A stretch of 64,000 nt of DNA from Leptodontidium sp. MPI-SDFR-AT-0119. Its lineage: Eukaryota; Ascomycota; Leotiomycetes; Helotiales; Leptodontidiaceae. The notes below the pieces were generated by a model that was not told the origin of the DNA, made no database searches, and saw only the letters and a list, made by a program, of their open reading frames with translations. The first letter of the stretch is position 1. Each line of letters begins with the position of its first letter. The stretch covers positions 1 through 64,000 of the forward strand of contig JAHLEZ010000031.1 of the NCBI GenBank assembly GCA_020726505.1, written 5' to 3'. Shown in pieces: positions 44,810 to 56,317 of this stretch. The translations under genes were made by a program, and so were the position numbers.

Positions 44810-45675
44810 TGATGAAAGAACTTGGAACTTTGGAAATGTGTAACAAATTGGATGAAAATGATTCTGACAGTCTTTGGTTTCAGGTTTTAGGAGCATATCT
44901 AAACTACTTATCTTCTTACTTGTCTCTTCCGATCTGTAGAATCTTTCAGAGTTTTTGGCTCTGTAACCGGTATTCGGAGTATAAATGTCCCGAAATGTAG
45001 CGCTATATTCAGTTCGGATGAACTTACCGGGGCTGACCATCTATCGCTTAATTATTAGAGTTTAACATATCCTTATAACGAGGAGAAAAGTCAAGCGTTT
45101 AAGCTAGCATGGGTTCTGACTTGGCATGATATCCTAATAGCGAACTCGTTTGGTGGAGACGTGTGGCTTTTTTGAGGTGCAGTGCGCCCGTTCCGGACTA
45201 CAACACCAGAAAGTACTGTTGGCTTCAGATAGAATGTGATTAGTGACCACCGGGAGTAGACATTACGTCCGTTCCGAAACTGAAGCGATTATTCACCGAG
45301 GCCCACTAAGGAACATATGCCAAGAGAAGAATCCATGCTATTTTAATAACCCTAATTCGTGTGCGCTCGCTATAAGGATATTAGTTTGCACATCTCTCCG
45401 CCTCCGATTTCAACAACTTCTTGTGAACACAGACAACACAACCAAGCTCAATTCATTTCAACCCGAGATCACTCGGCCTACATTGTTATAGCAACAATAC
45501 CGAGGTCTTGGCATAATCTGTCGCTCTCCTCACAACCCTCTCGAACTTTGACAGGTAGTCTTGACCCACCCCTAAATTACCACTGCAACTTGTTCACCAG
45601 TTAACTAGTACATCCTTAAACTTCAGTCTGGAGGTTGGCACGTCAAAATCGGCAAGCAAGCCAAGACAGCAAAAG
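44810..45675. promoter_or_regulatory. divergent promoter region between SDR and HTH/DUF3425 genes
   Basis: The two genes diverge from this 866-bp stretch and may share control elements. A CTCGCTATAAGGATATT segment at about 45365-45381 matches the terminal repeat of the pogo-like MITE at 49082 and may be a stray end. Confidence 0.4.
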
Positions 45676-46947
45676 ATGGGTTCCTCCAGGGCCGCGATTT
45701 CCCACTCACAGCGCGTCGCGCTACGCCACTATTACCAGACTACCGACCCGAAGCCAACTCACTCTGCTCTTAAAATATGGTTCAAGTTTCACTTCGGCCA
45801 CGAGATCAGTCAGTCCATTGTCAGCCGAAGCCTAAGCAACAACTTCGCATATCTTGACGCCTGTGGACCAGCACCTCAAGTCGTCTCTGAGTTCCGTGTA
45901 CGAACCTCCCAATGGCCTTGGTTAGATTTGTTGCTCTCGGAATGGCTTGATGAGATGGGAGGTCAGTCAAATAAAGTGTCGAACGACGTCATCAGACGCA
46001 AGGCCAAGCAGATATGGAACGACTCGGGCGAATCCCAGGATTTAGAGATGCCAAAATTCTCTACGGGCTGGGTTGCCAGATTTAGGAGAAGGCATGGGGT
46101 GCGGCACCGGTCTCTCCCGGATGGACACCATTTCTTAGCGATACCAGACCATTTAACAAATGATGATTTTTTATCACAGTCACACACGGGTTCTTTACAG
46201 GCAATCGAGCAAGCTCCTATGAAATTTCCACTCCAGTCCAAGGCGAGGAATGTTCCTACCGACAGTACCAGCCCCAATGCCGAGTTCAGCACATCGACCA
46301 CCCTCAATTTCTCGTCTGATCACCTAATTCACCTTATTCAACACAACGTTTTTCGAGCATTAATCTCTAATAAGTCTCTGCTTCATACCGCAGCAACTCT
46401 TTTGAAAGCACCGCATCCCGGTACCTTCGGTAACGAGTCCGCTGCAAAGTTTTGTGACGACCTGACAGTCATCCGCCCTCTTTCTGACCAAAATATGCCT
46501 GATTCACTGTATCCAACGATATTACAGATGAATTGTATTCACACAAGCTGGATTGATATCTTTCCTTTCCCGAAGTTTCGAGATAATCTCATCAAGAGAG
46601 GTGTGAAGTTTGTGCCCGAAGAACTGCGCCGGGACCTCTTCGAGGATATATTCCTAGACTTTGTCACACCGACCTCATTTGATGTTGATAGTGCGCCACT
46701 ATCGACACCGCCGTCAATCCTTGCGATCAGCGGCGCCAAAGATCGGGAGTTTGAAATTCCAGACGATTACACAGCTGGGCGCAGAGGTCTGATCAACTGG
46801 GGTGAGCCGTGGCAAGTCGAAAGCTGGGAAGTCACACCCGGATTCTTGAGGAACTGGGGATGGGCTTTGGAAGGCTGTGATGATCTGATCCGAGCAAGCA
46901 ATCGATGGCGTGAACAGAGAAACGAGGAGCTCTTATTACCGATGTAA
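45676..46947 (+). CDS. CENP-B/Tc5-type HTH protein fused to DUF3425
   Basis: An intronless 423-residue protein. Residues about 10-60 (SQRVALRHYYQTTDPKPTHS, IWFKFHFGHEISQSIVSRSL) match the first helix-turn-helix of Abp1/CENP-B-like centromere/transposase proteins. Residues about 75-140 (RTSQWPWLDLLLSEWLDEMG, VIRRKAKQIWND, PKFSTGWVARFRRRHGVRHR) match the second, CENPB/Tc5-type HTH. A Ser/Thr-rich linker is followed from about 215 by DUF3425: HLIQHNVFRALISN, DSLYPTILQM, HTSWIDIFPFPKFRDNLIKR, and INWGEPWQVESWEVTPGFL near the end. DUF3425 normally follows a bZIP; here a transposase-derived DNA-binding unit takes that place. A nuclear regulator is the likely role. The pogo DDE catalytic domain is absent, so it is not a transposase. 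Confidence 0.8.
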   Translation: MGSSRAAISHSQRVALRHYYQTTDPKPTHSALKIWFKFHFGHEISQSIVSRSLSNNFAYLDACGPAPQVVSEFRVRTSQWPWLDLLLSEWLDEMGGQSNKVSNDVIRRKAKQIWNDSGESQDLEMPKFSTGWVARFRRRHGVRHRSLPDGHHFLAIPDHLTNDDFLSQSHTGSLQAIEQAPMKFPLQSKARNVPTDSTSPNAEFSTSTTLNFSSDHLIHLIQHNVFRALISNKSLLHTAATLLKAPHPGTFGNESAAKFCDDLTVIRPLSDQNMPDSLYPTILQMNCIHTSWIDIFPFPKFRDNLIKRGVKFVPEELRRDLFEDIFLDFVTPTSFDVDSAPLSTPPSILAISGAKDREFEIPDDYTAGRRGLINWGEPWQVESWEVTPGFLRNWGWALEGCDDLIRASNRWREQRNEELLLPM

Positions 46948-49081
46948 CATATGCACAACTCAATTAGCAAAGTTACTTCAATGCGATTTTAACCATATTT
47001 ATTTGAGAAATTGGGTGGTTGATTAGCAAAAATCCCCTCAAAAGAAAACTATGCACAACGTTTACTACTAGTTCCTAAGTCCAAAGTGTTGAGCAGTTCG
47101 ATAGGAGGGATGTTGTCAAAAGACGAAATTTTTGCTACCAGAATGTATCCAATGTCCTAGAAGCAATAAAACAATAACTCTTAAGCCAGTCGTTGGTCGT
47201 GAATGCAAGATTCGGGATGTTCGGTCACATGTCACCTTTTAATGTTTAACCGAGTTAAACATTCGACACTGCTTAGTAAGGGCTTCTAAATCATTGGACA
47301 GGATAAACGTAGGCAGGTTCCCAGATTTCCCCAAAGTCATTTCCAAAACCTAGGAGCCACTTCCTGCCATCACACTTTTTCCATCCTTCAAGCAAGTAGC
47401 TATATCTGGCCCACACCTCCCTCCATCAAGGAGCCATTTTTCAGTCACGTTCTTACATCCTCGGACAAGCAGCCAAATCTACTGTGACACAATTTCCAGC
47501 AAGGTGCTATTTTGCTACAGTACCTTCCGTACCACATGGACGCAAGGACAGGACACGATAGGACAAAGTCGCAGCGAACGGATGTTAGGTGTGTTTATCG
47601 CCACCGCTGCCCTCCCTTAGCCGAACATTGAGAGGGGTATGTCAACTACGAGCCCCGCGTGCCACGAGGATGTAGCTGAGTGCGCCCGGCTAAAGGCGGG
47701 ATTTTCGGCGATCGCTGTAATCCAAAGGGGCGAGCGGGCAGAAGTCAGCGGCTGTCTACGGGTGGGGTAAAGAGTGAAACATCGCTAAGCAGCGGTCATG
47801 TTCCGTCGCACGCAGGGACTTGGACTGTATTGTACGGAAGGTACTTGCGCTAAGCGGTATATATACAAATATATGTATATATGCATGCCTATAGCTTACC
47901 TGTACCCTATACGGTTCCGTATGTGTAGATTCGGAAGGAAGTATATTATCTGAAGGCCTCTGGACGTTTAAATCCTGCAAATTTCCGATGATGTGACAAG
48001 TTGTCTTGTAAGACAAGAAGAGGTATGATTTTCAAGCCATTCATGAATCCCTGGCTTGTCTGGAGCCCGGAATCTTCCTTCGAGTGTTGGCAGCAGTATC
48101 GAGCAAGACTCTACTCGGTTGGTCAATGCCGGTTTATTTTTATATGAGCAGGGCTTTGTAGAGATATGCATTTAAGGCGTGCTTGGGAGGTCGCTCAATT
48201 TCCTTTTCTGTCTTGTCAGCCGTGTTTTGCTTAGAAAGGTGGCATGTGCCGCACCGCACGAGCTTTTTTCAAGGGCTATCGGGTGCGTTATGAAGTGGCC
48301 GATTTTGGCGAGTCGCCGGAGTGCGAAGTTATCGCGTTTCTACTCACAACCGTCTGATTAATTCTTATAGAAAAAAGGGAAAAAGACTTAATAGCAATTT
48401 TTGGAGTATCGATAAAGACGGATTAGATTTTGATTCGTTTTGTGTTGTGAAAATTCGTGGTTAGTACTTTACTTCTGATGTTCCGCAGGTGCCTCAATCC
48501 CCAGTCGGCTCGAGCTCCGTGCGGGGTTTTAGGCACTGAAATCCCCAGATGCTCTCTCCTCACACACTCCACAACTACTGTCTCCCCACAACTAGCGTTC
48601 TGGTTCTTTGACCACGAAGAAATGTTTAAGGATCTCTTCGGGCACTTGGTAAGCGGTACCATGGCAAGTTCACGCCGCACGTATGGTTCTCGTCTAGGGT
48701 CTGGCACTTTAGCTTCACTGAGAGCAAAGCGGATATAGGCAGAATGCGGGACTTATCATGCATTAATGTCTGTCTGGTTTTGGTTCAAGCTCAGCTCAGC
48801 CCGACATTCGCTCCGCCTCGCCGAGTGAAAATGGAGATGACAAAAATTGCCTGAAACGGCCTGTTTATTATTAATCTATTTCCAAAGCACCAGCGTTTTA
48901 CTTAGCCTAGGCTAGGGCCAGGCTAGGCTGATTAAAAAAATGACAGGCTAGACTGGGCGAAGTAATACGCTGCAAAGCACCAATTCCTTGTTTCTCGTCC
49001 GACTGTCGGTCCGTTGGAATGCTTCTGCACCGGGAGTATTTTGTGGAGAGAGGCATAAAATGCATAAGATACTTGAAGCTA
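46948..49081. other. 2.1-kb gene-poor border of the AT-rich block
   Basis: Non-coding for practical purposes. Contains a TATATACAAATATATGTATATAT palindromic stretch near 47860, a stray MITE end at 48294-48312, a doubtful minus frame at 48707-48423 (LNISSWSKNQNASCGETVVV), and AGGCTAG-rich sequence at 48903-48955. AT content rises steadily to the right. Confidence 0.45.
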
Positions 49082-49238
49082 CAGTCAAAACTCGCTATAA
49101 GGATCTTCGATATAAGGATATAATTGCTGGCCCCGCAGGGATTAATTCTGCGGCGTACACTATCTCGCTATAAGGATACCTCGCAATATCCTTAGCAATC
49201 TTGGACAAAAACGGTATTCGTATAACGAATTTTGACTG
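49082..49238. mobile_element. pogo/Tc1-like MITE, 157 bp
   Basis: Ends CAGTCAAAACTCGCTATAAG and, inverted at the right, CAGTCAAAATTCGTTATACG. TA flanks both sides (49080-49081, 49239-49240). Subterminal CTCGCTATAAGGAT recurs inside at about 49164. No coding capacity. Confidence 0.8.
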
Positions 49239-49341
49239 TACCCGCCTTTGAACCTGGGAATCCTTACGGGACGCACAAGACCCGGCTAGAATTGTTCTCT
49301 GCTCCGCTCCGCTTCCAGAGAATTATACAACTGTTTGCATA

Positions 49342-50002
49342 ACGTGATTTAAAAATCGCGGGGCACTAATGCGACTTAGTAGTATGCGCCTAACTACTTT
49401 TAAACCCGCGCCTTTACTTTTTACACTTTAACGTTACTTCTAAGATATATATAAACTAGTAAATATTAAATTACTTATTAAAGCTTTTAATACATTTAAT
49501 TTTTAAATATTATAAAAATAAGGTTAAAGTGTTATTTAAAGGGGCGCGACATTAGTATTTAAGGCTTAAAAACCTAAGTACGCTTTTACTTCTTATACTT
49601 TAATACTATTTTTAAGATATATATAAATATTAAATTACTTATTAAAACTTTTAATATATTTAATTTTAAATATTATAAAAGTAAGATTAAGGTGTTATTT
49701 AAAGAGGCGCGGTATTAGTATTTAAGGCTCAAAAATCCGAGCGCGCTTTTTTAGACTTAATTTACCTTCGAATCTAAATCGGGATTTTCGTTATATTAAA
49801 TATAAATTTATAATTACGCTTTTAAACGTAATAAAAATTAGATATTAAAAGCTTTAGTATAATTTAAATTAAGCCAAGTATTATAATATATAAATCTTGT
49901 GTAAAAGTGTCAGAGGTAAGGGCGCGGGTTTAGAAGTTGGCCGGGTGAGGTGTACTCGAACGATTTGGGTAGTCTGAGTGCCCCGCGATTTTTAAATCAC
50001 GT
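49342..50002 (+). mobile_element. TA-flanked non-autonomous element with internal tandem units, copy A
   Basis: Ends ACGTGATTTAAAAATCGCGG... and its inverse (25-bp perfect), with TA outside (49340-49341, 50003-50004). The interior holds two units of about 163 bp (AAGGCT at 49561 and 49724) related, in inverted orientation, to the 172-bp array at 55621. Strongly AT-rich and RIP-like. Confidence 0.75.
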
Positions 50003-50017
50003 TACAACTGTTTGTAT

Positions 50018-51340
50018 AACGTGATTTAAAACTTAATTTTTAGCCGACACCCCAAATTAATTAAGGACTTTACCTCCGCTATTTACTATAAACGCGCCCT
50101 TATATATAACTTTATAACGTAACCTTTAAAATAACTCGTAAATACGTGAAATTAAAGCTATAACTTAACACTTTTTAACATTCTTATTTTTGTTGTTTTA
50201 TTATGCCTGCCCGTCTACTTACACGTGTTATAATAGACATTAAGAGTGCGTTACGAGAACTAGGACCCCTCTTATTCGATTACCTTTTATAAATCGCTAG
50301 AAATAATAGTACGAGTATATAAACGGTTTATAAGATTAAGAAGAGGGTAGATCGTGGATTTATTATATTCTTATTATTTAGAGGACTTATCCTAGTACTT
50401 TTAGTGGAGTACGAAAAGGCGTTAAAGCACTTACTTAATTAGGAGCCTTAGATATACTTAGACGAATTACAAAATTTCTTATGAGAGGCCTATAATATAA
50501 ATGTCTATATATCGATGATTTCCTGTTATTTTAAACGTATTAAGACTACCCGGAAAAGACTTAAATATATTATAGCACAACGAAATACTAAGTTAAGGAT
50601 AGAATGGCTTGATTTTATATAACACTTTATAATTAATTAAGTAGTTGCTATCGACGAGTTAGGGAGCGATGAGAGGAATAGAGATCATACGTTTAAGTAG
50701 TCTAATTTATGTGACGACCGGCGATGCCTAGAGCCTCATTTCCACCGGCTCCACTTAGTACTTCCCGAATGGGACGTACCGAGATTACCATGGTGCTAGA
50801 CATACCGACCTTTTGTATATAGATCCCTTCCTTCCTTACCTTCTTTCCTCTGTAGTTGTAGATTCTAAGTTGATGCTTGGTATCGTCATATGTCTTGTGT
50901 TGATATGTGAGGCGTCAGTTACACGTGATTGCCGTCTTTCTAGGGCAAGCGTCACAATTTAAGTACAAAAGCTAGGGTTTCTTAATAGCTTAAATATAAG
51001 GAAAAAGTCTTTGTATTAGCGGTATATATTATAGATGGCTATATAGCCTGTCGAACCCTTGAGGGCATATGTACGTCGGATATTATTAGGGACTTTTTGA
51101 TTAAGTATTTATTACCGTTATATAACCCTTTTCTATAGTTACGCTTTATTGTTATATTATATAATGTGTTAATTTATTATAAGAATATTGAGGTTATAAA
51201 GATCACTTTTTTGTGGAAGGGCGTATAACTTAAGTTCTTATTATTATATTCTCTAGATTTTAATCTTATTAAAGAGAACTTTAGGGATTTAAAGTATTAG
51301 ATTCGAAGGCATTATTATAGGGAACACAGGAATTGTGCCT
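50018..51340 (+). pseudogene. RIP-mutated Tc1/mariner (DDE_3) transposase, copy 1
   Basis: Begins with another ACGTGATTTAAAA terminal repeat. A start codon at 50203 (MPARLLTRVI...) opens a frame full of stops. Late blocks are still readable: LRFIVILYN for the second Asp region, and LDFNLIKENFRDLK, where the catalytic Glu of the NPIE block is again Lys. It is homologous along its length to the minus-strand copy at 59800-60925, e.g. both share the ELGPLLF block after the start. Interrupted by the solo LTR 50710-50956. Stops and lost residues are explained by C-to-T and G-to-A changes. Confidence 0.7.
50710..50956 (+). mobile_element. solo LTR, 247 bp, TSD ATTTA
   Basis: TGTGACG...CGTCACA with perfect duplication ATTTA (50705-50709, 50957-50961). 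Same family and length as 27843-28089, opposite orientation. Normal GC, in contrast to its RIP-mutated surroundings. A TATATA box-like TTGTATATAGATCC lies inside. Confidence 0.88.
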
Positions 51341-51345
51341 TATAT

Positions 51346-52303
51346 TGTGAAGGGGACAAAGCCCAATCGTATCGACAAAAGAGCCAAAAGTAGTATTCGT
51401 TGTATATGTTCTGTGGATGCAACTCTACAGCTGGCAGCCGGCCATATAAAGGGGTAGTCAAGTCAGCTGACAAGCTCTCACGTGCCATCCCCACCACATC
51501 CGTCCCTCCCTTCAAAGGCTCTGCCCGCCCTCGGGCAGCTATCTAACCCTAAACCCGATCCTCAACATTATCCAAACATTCAGTTATAGTATAATTTACA
51601 TACAGAAACCAGTGACATGTAAATGACCTATCTGTCCTTCGGATGCCTCGGCGAAAGGGGGGTCAAGTGCGTGTATGTGTATGTTGAAGTGTACGGAGCG
51701 TCGAAGTGTGGAAATATCGTACGTAGTGTAGAGTCGAAGAGATAGCTTGCAGAGGCATATCGAAAGAGATAAGTGGTCGTAGAAGTGAGGTAGGTTGAGA
51801 AGAGCTCGCAGAGGCTATCGAAGAAGGTATATATGATGCCGCTCGGCAGAGAAGGCCAAGTTAATGGTTCTCTGAAGGTATCGTTGTCGTGTGGCAAGAG
51901 CCAAAGAGTGCTCAACGAGAGGAGGAGTATCGGAAGAGGAAGTGTACGTCGGGCAAGTACGAAGGCATCGTATGCGGAGGCATCGTCGTGTGCGAAGGCA
52001 TCGTGTGCGAAAGTATCGTGTACGAGAGGTATATCTTCATGTTTCGTCAAACTTGACTGCAAATCGAAGAGAAGAGGTTCTAAGTGTTCAAGGGCCTTCG
52101 ACCAAAGATACACACGCGCATCTTAACACTCCCTGCGTAGGTCACCAAAATGTGAAGGGGACAAAGCCCAATCGTATCGACAAAAGAGCCAAAAGTAGTA
52201 TTCGTTGTATATGTTCTGTGGATGCAACTCTACAGCTGGCAGCCGGCCATATAAAGGGGTAGTCAAGTCAGCTGACAAGCTCTCACGTGCCATCCCCACC
52301 ACA
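51346..52303 (+). mobile_element. TRIM-like element: two 153-bp LTRs and a 652-bp non-coding centre
   Basis: LTRs 51346-51498 and 52151-52303 (TGTGAAGG...CCACCACA) appear identical. Flanks carry ATAT on both sides (51342-51345, 52304-52307). The centre has no gag-pol, only low-complexity frames, and short repeats of the CGAAGGCATCGTGTGCG type at about 51958-52020. The sequence after the 5' LTR is TCCGTCCCTCCC, with no TGG-starting tRNA primer site. Before the 3' LTR stands GTCACCAAAA rather than a strong polypurine tract. Confidence 0.82.
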
Positions 52304-53236
52304 ATATTAACATTTCCTTGAATTTATAGTGCGAGAGTTAGGAATAGGGCTAAATACTATATAAAGAGCGAGCGCGCATTTTAGGAATTATAGTACAATC
52401 TAAATATATGTATATTACGCCTAATTATAGTGAGAAACACGTATAATACGATTATCTTTAAGTTTTATAAATATATCTTAAATAAGAAGTACTAAGTAAA
52501 GGTTAATAAGTGATATTAGATGCGGGGGAAGGATTAATCCCGGTATTAAATTATACGAGAAAACCACTTAAAATCAACGTAACTAGTAATAAAAAAGACG
52601 TAAATTAATTGCCTAAGGTATGTTTATTACTTATTAATTAAATTCTACTTAAAAATTAGTAATTAATAAAAAAGCTAGTATCGTCGTCGTCCTCACCTAA
52701 CCCTGTACTATTTATATTATACTTTCCCGTAGCTCTTGCGCTAATACTATTAAAGGAAAATAAGTCCTTTACGGCTGACTTTCGTACTTTATATACTCCT
52801 TTAAATACTAATATATTAGAAGAGATATAATGTGCGATGTTAGCCTTGATTTCTAAAGAAGTAATAAATAGTATGTCCTTAAGTCAAGATAATTTTATAA
52901 TAAAAGTATTATCTAATAACTGAAACGCTTTCTCTAATAGCTCCTTTCTCTTTAAGTTCCTCTCTTTCTTTAATATTTATACGCCTATTATCTCCACTTG
53001 ATTCTCGTTCTTATTAATAAGCCTAAGTAGTAACGAAACTATAAGTATATTACTTAATTCATGAAGCCCGGGAGTTGTATTTAGCAAGGGATTTATATAT
53101 AATTAGGAAGGACCGAACTACTTGGCATGAGATTCGTATATAAGTCCCTATTGAGGGTAAGGGCTAAGAGTGTAAGTTGCCTGTTAAGGGGGGAGTGCTA
53201 GAGTAAACGCTTAGTTAGTAATTTTATTAATAACTT
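52304..53236. other. RIP-mutated AT-rich retroelement debris
   Basis: Very AT-rich, no open frame. A purine tract TAAGGGGGGAG at 53187-53197 resembles a Gypsy polypurine tract. The original element cannot be identified with certainty. Confidence 0.4.
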
Positions 53237-53241
53237 ATAAT

Positions 53242-53509
53242 TGTTGGAATCACCAAGTAAGGTGTTTCTCGTTCGGTGGTGACACGGCAAATATGGGTAA
53301 AGCTTTACTCTTGATTCGTAGTTCCATTTGTGTGTGTCCTCTCTCTCTTCGAGCAGAGAACGATTCTATGTACTCGAGATCGGGGAATTACGGCATAACC
53401 GTAATCTCCCTGACTCTCGTGGCAAGCTGGCAAAGGCCAACTTGCAGGGAGATTCCAGACCCGACATTATGCGTACTAGTCAGCTGATTCTCCTCCCTTA
53501 CTTCCGACA
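53242..53509. mobile_element. solo LTR, 268 bp, TSD ATAAT
   Basis: TGTTGGAA...TTCCGACA with a perfect ATAAT duplication (53237-53241, 53510-53514). GC is near normal inside AT-rich flanks. The internal frame at 53293-53513 is not a gene. Confidence 0.82.
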
Positions 53510-53994
53510 ATAATAATAAGAGTTGAGTTAGTTGCTCTATAATAGAGTTACTTTAATCTAATTTAGTTATAGTTTTTTAATAATTTGACCTAACGTCTTT
53601 ATACTAGAGAGCTTTAGCTTAAAGTTCGTTTAGCTATCGCTTTTAGTAAAACTAATTAATTATATTACTAGGAGTGAATCTTTAGTTACTATAGGTACTT
53701 TGGGTCGTATAGTAGTAGCCTATTCACGTTAATAATTAAGGTTAATTATATAGTACTATCACGCCAAAAAGCAGGTTCCCGCTTCCTGACTCAACGTATT
53801 TGGTTATATAACCACTACCCCTATTTTCACTGTCACAAGTACGTTCTTACCTTCGATATTACATAGTAACATCGAGTATTATTATTATAAAGGCGCTTTA
53901 TATATAAATGTATATTAAAAATTAACGCTTAATTAACGTCTTTTAGTAAGAGCTTAATCCTTCTCCCTCTTTTTAGTTAATTGTCGGGAAGTAA
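53510..53994. other. AT-rich debris with a GC-normal patch
   Basis: RIP-like DNA except about 53760-53860, which has ordinary composition and may be a fragment of another unmutated insertion whose ends I cannot define. Confidence 0.35.
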
Positions 53995-54274
53995 TGTGGC
54001 GGGGACAGCCACTGGTTTCTTTTGTCACATGACTGCGCCGGTCCTTCGCACATAAAAGGAGCCAACACTTGATTACAGAACGTTAAGAACGCAACACCAG
54101 ATATATTCTATTTATTAGAACTCTTTTCCCTCCCCTCCTTTGCCGATTCGTACTCTCCAGATATGTGATATCTTTAGATTTGATTGATCTGTTATTTACA
54201 GAGACTAGAATCTCCTCCGGTGGCTCGCTACATCTACCCTCTTGTTGTGTGGATTGGGGTTCGTCCCTCCCACA
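53995..54274 (+). mobile_element. solo LTR, 280 bp, TSD GTAA
   Basis: TGTGGCGG...CTCCCACA with GTAA on both sides (53991-53994, 54275-54278). ACATAAAAGGAGCC at about 54049 is a TATA-like promoter element, supporting LTR nature and plus orientation. Confidence 0.8.
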
Positions 54275-55390
54275 GTAATAGAATCGCGAGGAGTTAGGGT
54301 TAAATCACTGCTTTCTTTTAGTTAGTTTGAGGCTTCTTGAAATAAATTACTATCTAGGGCTTAGATTTAATTAGTTTCTCACCCTAAAGAAGTAAGTTTA
54401 ATAATATCCCGGCCTTTATTTACTTTAAACTTCCCTTTGCCTTTATATTTAAGTCGTTCTTTATTAGATTCTAAAGTATCCCGATTAATTGTCTTGTAAT
54501 ATGCGAATATAATGATCTCTTTTGTTAATTATAGCTTCCTTTGTTTATAAATTCGTAGGGGAATTATAGTATCGATAAATGTTTCTTAATTTTATATTAT
54601 AACCTTTAACGTAGGGGTTTTTGAATTACTATATACGAATTTAAAGGCTATTCTCATAGGCTATTCCGACGGCTTAAGATATTTAGCCTCAACTTATAGA
54701 GTTATACCCCTTTCTATAATTAATTCGTAGATTAATTTATATGTAACTCGATTAGTAATCGAATTAATATCGAAGTTTTTAATAATAGTATTTTGCGGCT
54801 TTTTATTAATTAATAGCTGAATATTAAATCCAACTTACTACGCAGGCTTATTGAATAGTATATTCGGGTCAAAAACTTGCTCTTTCCTTTTATACGTGCT
54901 AATCGTAGTCGTTAGGGACGAAGGTAAAGTAACTAGGGAAGATAGGATATCTATTACCTCTTGTTCTAGCCCCCTCGCACTTGTTTTTAGGCGCTATACT
55001 TAGGAGAAGAAGTCGTAAAATCAGGGACTTCCTCTTTATACTCTTTAGGAATAGTCTTACGTTTGCGGCACTTTAAAGGAGCTATTTACGTTATCGGGAG
55101 CTCTTGCCGCTAGTCGAATACCTCTAGGGAGTTAGTATTAGCTTTTAGTTGCCGAGATGAAATTTTCTCGACATTCGCTATTATACTACATAAACGACGT
55201 GAGTAACGTGTTAGCTTTATATATAACTACAAGTATACTAAATTTTAAACGGATTAGAGTTATTATTATAGAGATATTAGAGGTAAGTGTTATATAGAAG
55301 GGGCTGGTGTGCGGGGTGGACGCGACCTTTGTGCAGAGTCGCTTAAATTAGGTTTTAAATCGCGTTATATAAAGAGCTTGTATATAAATA
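54275..55390. other. RIP-mutated AT-rich transposon debris
   Basis: No frame survives. At 55215-55320 (minus sense) it carries a paralogue of the flanks of the hAT-like element at 56870, without the insertion. The Tc1-type terminal sequence at 55364-55400 is a RIP-mutated version of 61869-61905. Confidence 0.5.
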
Positions 55391-55620
55391 GTTGTACACC
55401 TCACCCGGCTAACTTCTAAACCCGCGCCCCTACTTCTTATACTTTTATATAAGATTTATATATTATAATACTTAGCTTAATTTAAATTATATATTAAGGC
55501 TTTCGATACATTTAATTTTTATTACGTTTAAAGGCGTAGTTATAAAGTTATATTTAATATAACGGAAGTCGCGATTTGGATTCGAAGGTAAGTTAAGCTT
55601 AAAAAAGCGCGTTCAGATAT

Positions 55621-56308
55621 TTAAGCCTTAAATACTAATACCGCGCCTTTTTAAATAATACTTTAACTTTACCTTTATAATATTTAAAAATTAAATACAT
55701 CGAAAGCCCTAATAAGTAAATTAATATTTACTACTTTTTATATATTTTAAAAGTAATATTAAGGTGTAAGAAGTAAGGGCGTAGTTAAGCTTTTAAGCCT
55801 TAAATACTAATACCGCGCCTTTTTAAATAATACTTTAACTTTACCTTTATAATATTTAAAAATTAAATACATCGAAAGCCCTAATAAGTAAATTAATATT
55901 TACTACTTTTTATATATTTTAAAAGTAATATTAAGGTGTAAGAAGTAAGGGCGTAGTTAAGCTTTTAAGCCTTAAATATAAATACCGCGCCCCTTTAAAT
56001 AATACTTTAACTTTACCTTTATAATATTTAAAAATTAGATATATAAAAAGCTTTAATAAGTAATTCAATATTTATTACTTTATATATATTTTAGAAGTAG
56101 TATTAAGGTGTAAGAAGTAAAAGCGTACTTAGGTTTTTAAGCCTTAAATGTTAATACCGCGCCCTTTTAAATAGCACTTTAACCTTACTTTTATAATATT
56201 TAAAAATTAAATATATTAAAAGCTTTAATAAGCAATTTAATATTTACTATTTTATATATATCTTAAAAGTAGCGTTAAGATATAAGAGGTAAAGGCGCGG
56301 ATTTAGAA
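55621..56308 (+). repeat. 172-bp tandem repeat, four units
   Basis: TTAAGCCTTAAATA starts at 55621, 55793, 55965 and 56137, exactly 172 bases apart. Units 1 and 2 are identical as read by eye; units 3 and 4 are diverged mostly by transitions. Related two-unit array inverted at 49.4-49.75 kb. Confidence 0.88.
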
Positions 56309-56317
56309 GTAGTTCGG

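Noticed and set aside
51628..52262. Overlapping frames of 97-161 codons on both strands inside the TRIM-like element
   Set aside because: Composition is low-complexity (Ala/Asp/Ser or Arg/Val runs from CGAAGGCATCG-type repeats), both strands are open over the same bases, and the frame runs into the 3' LTR.
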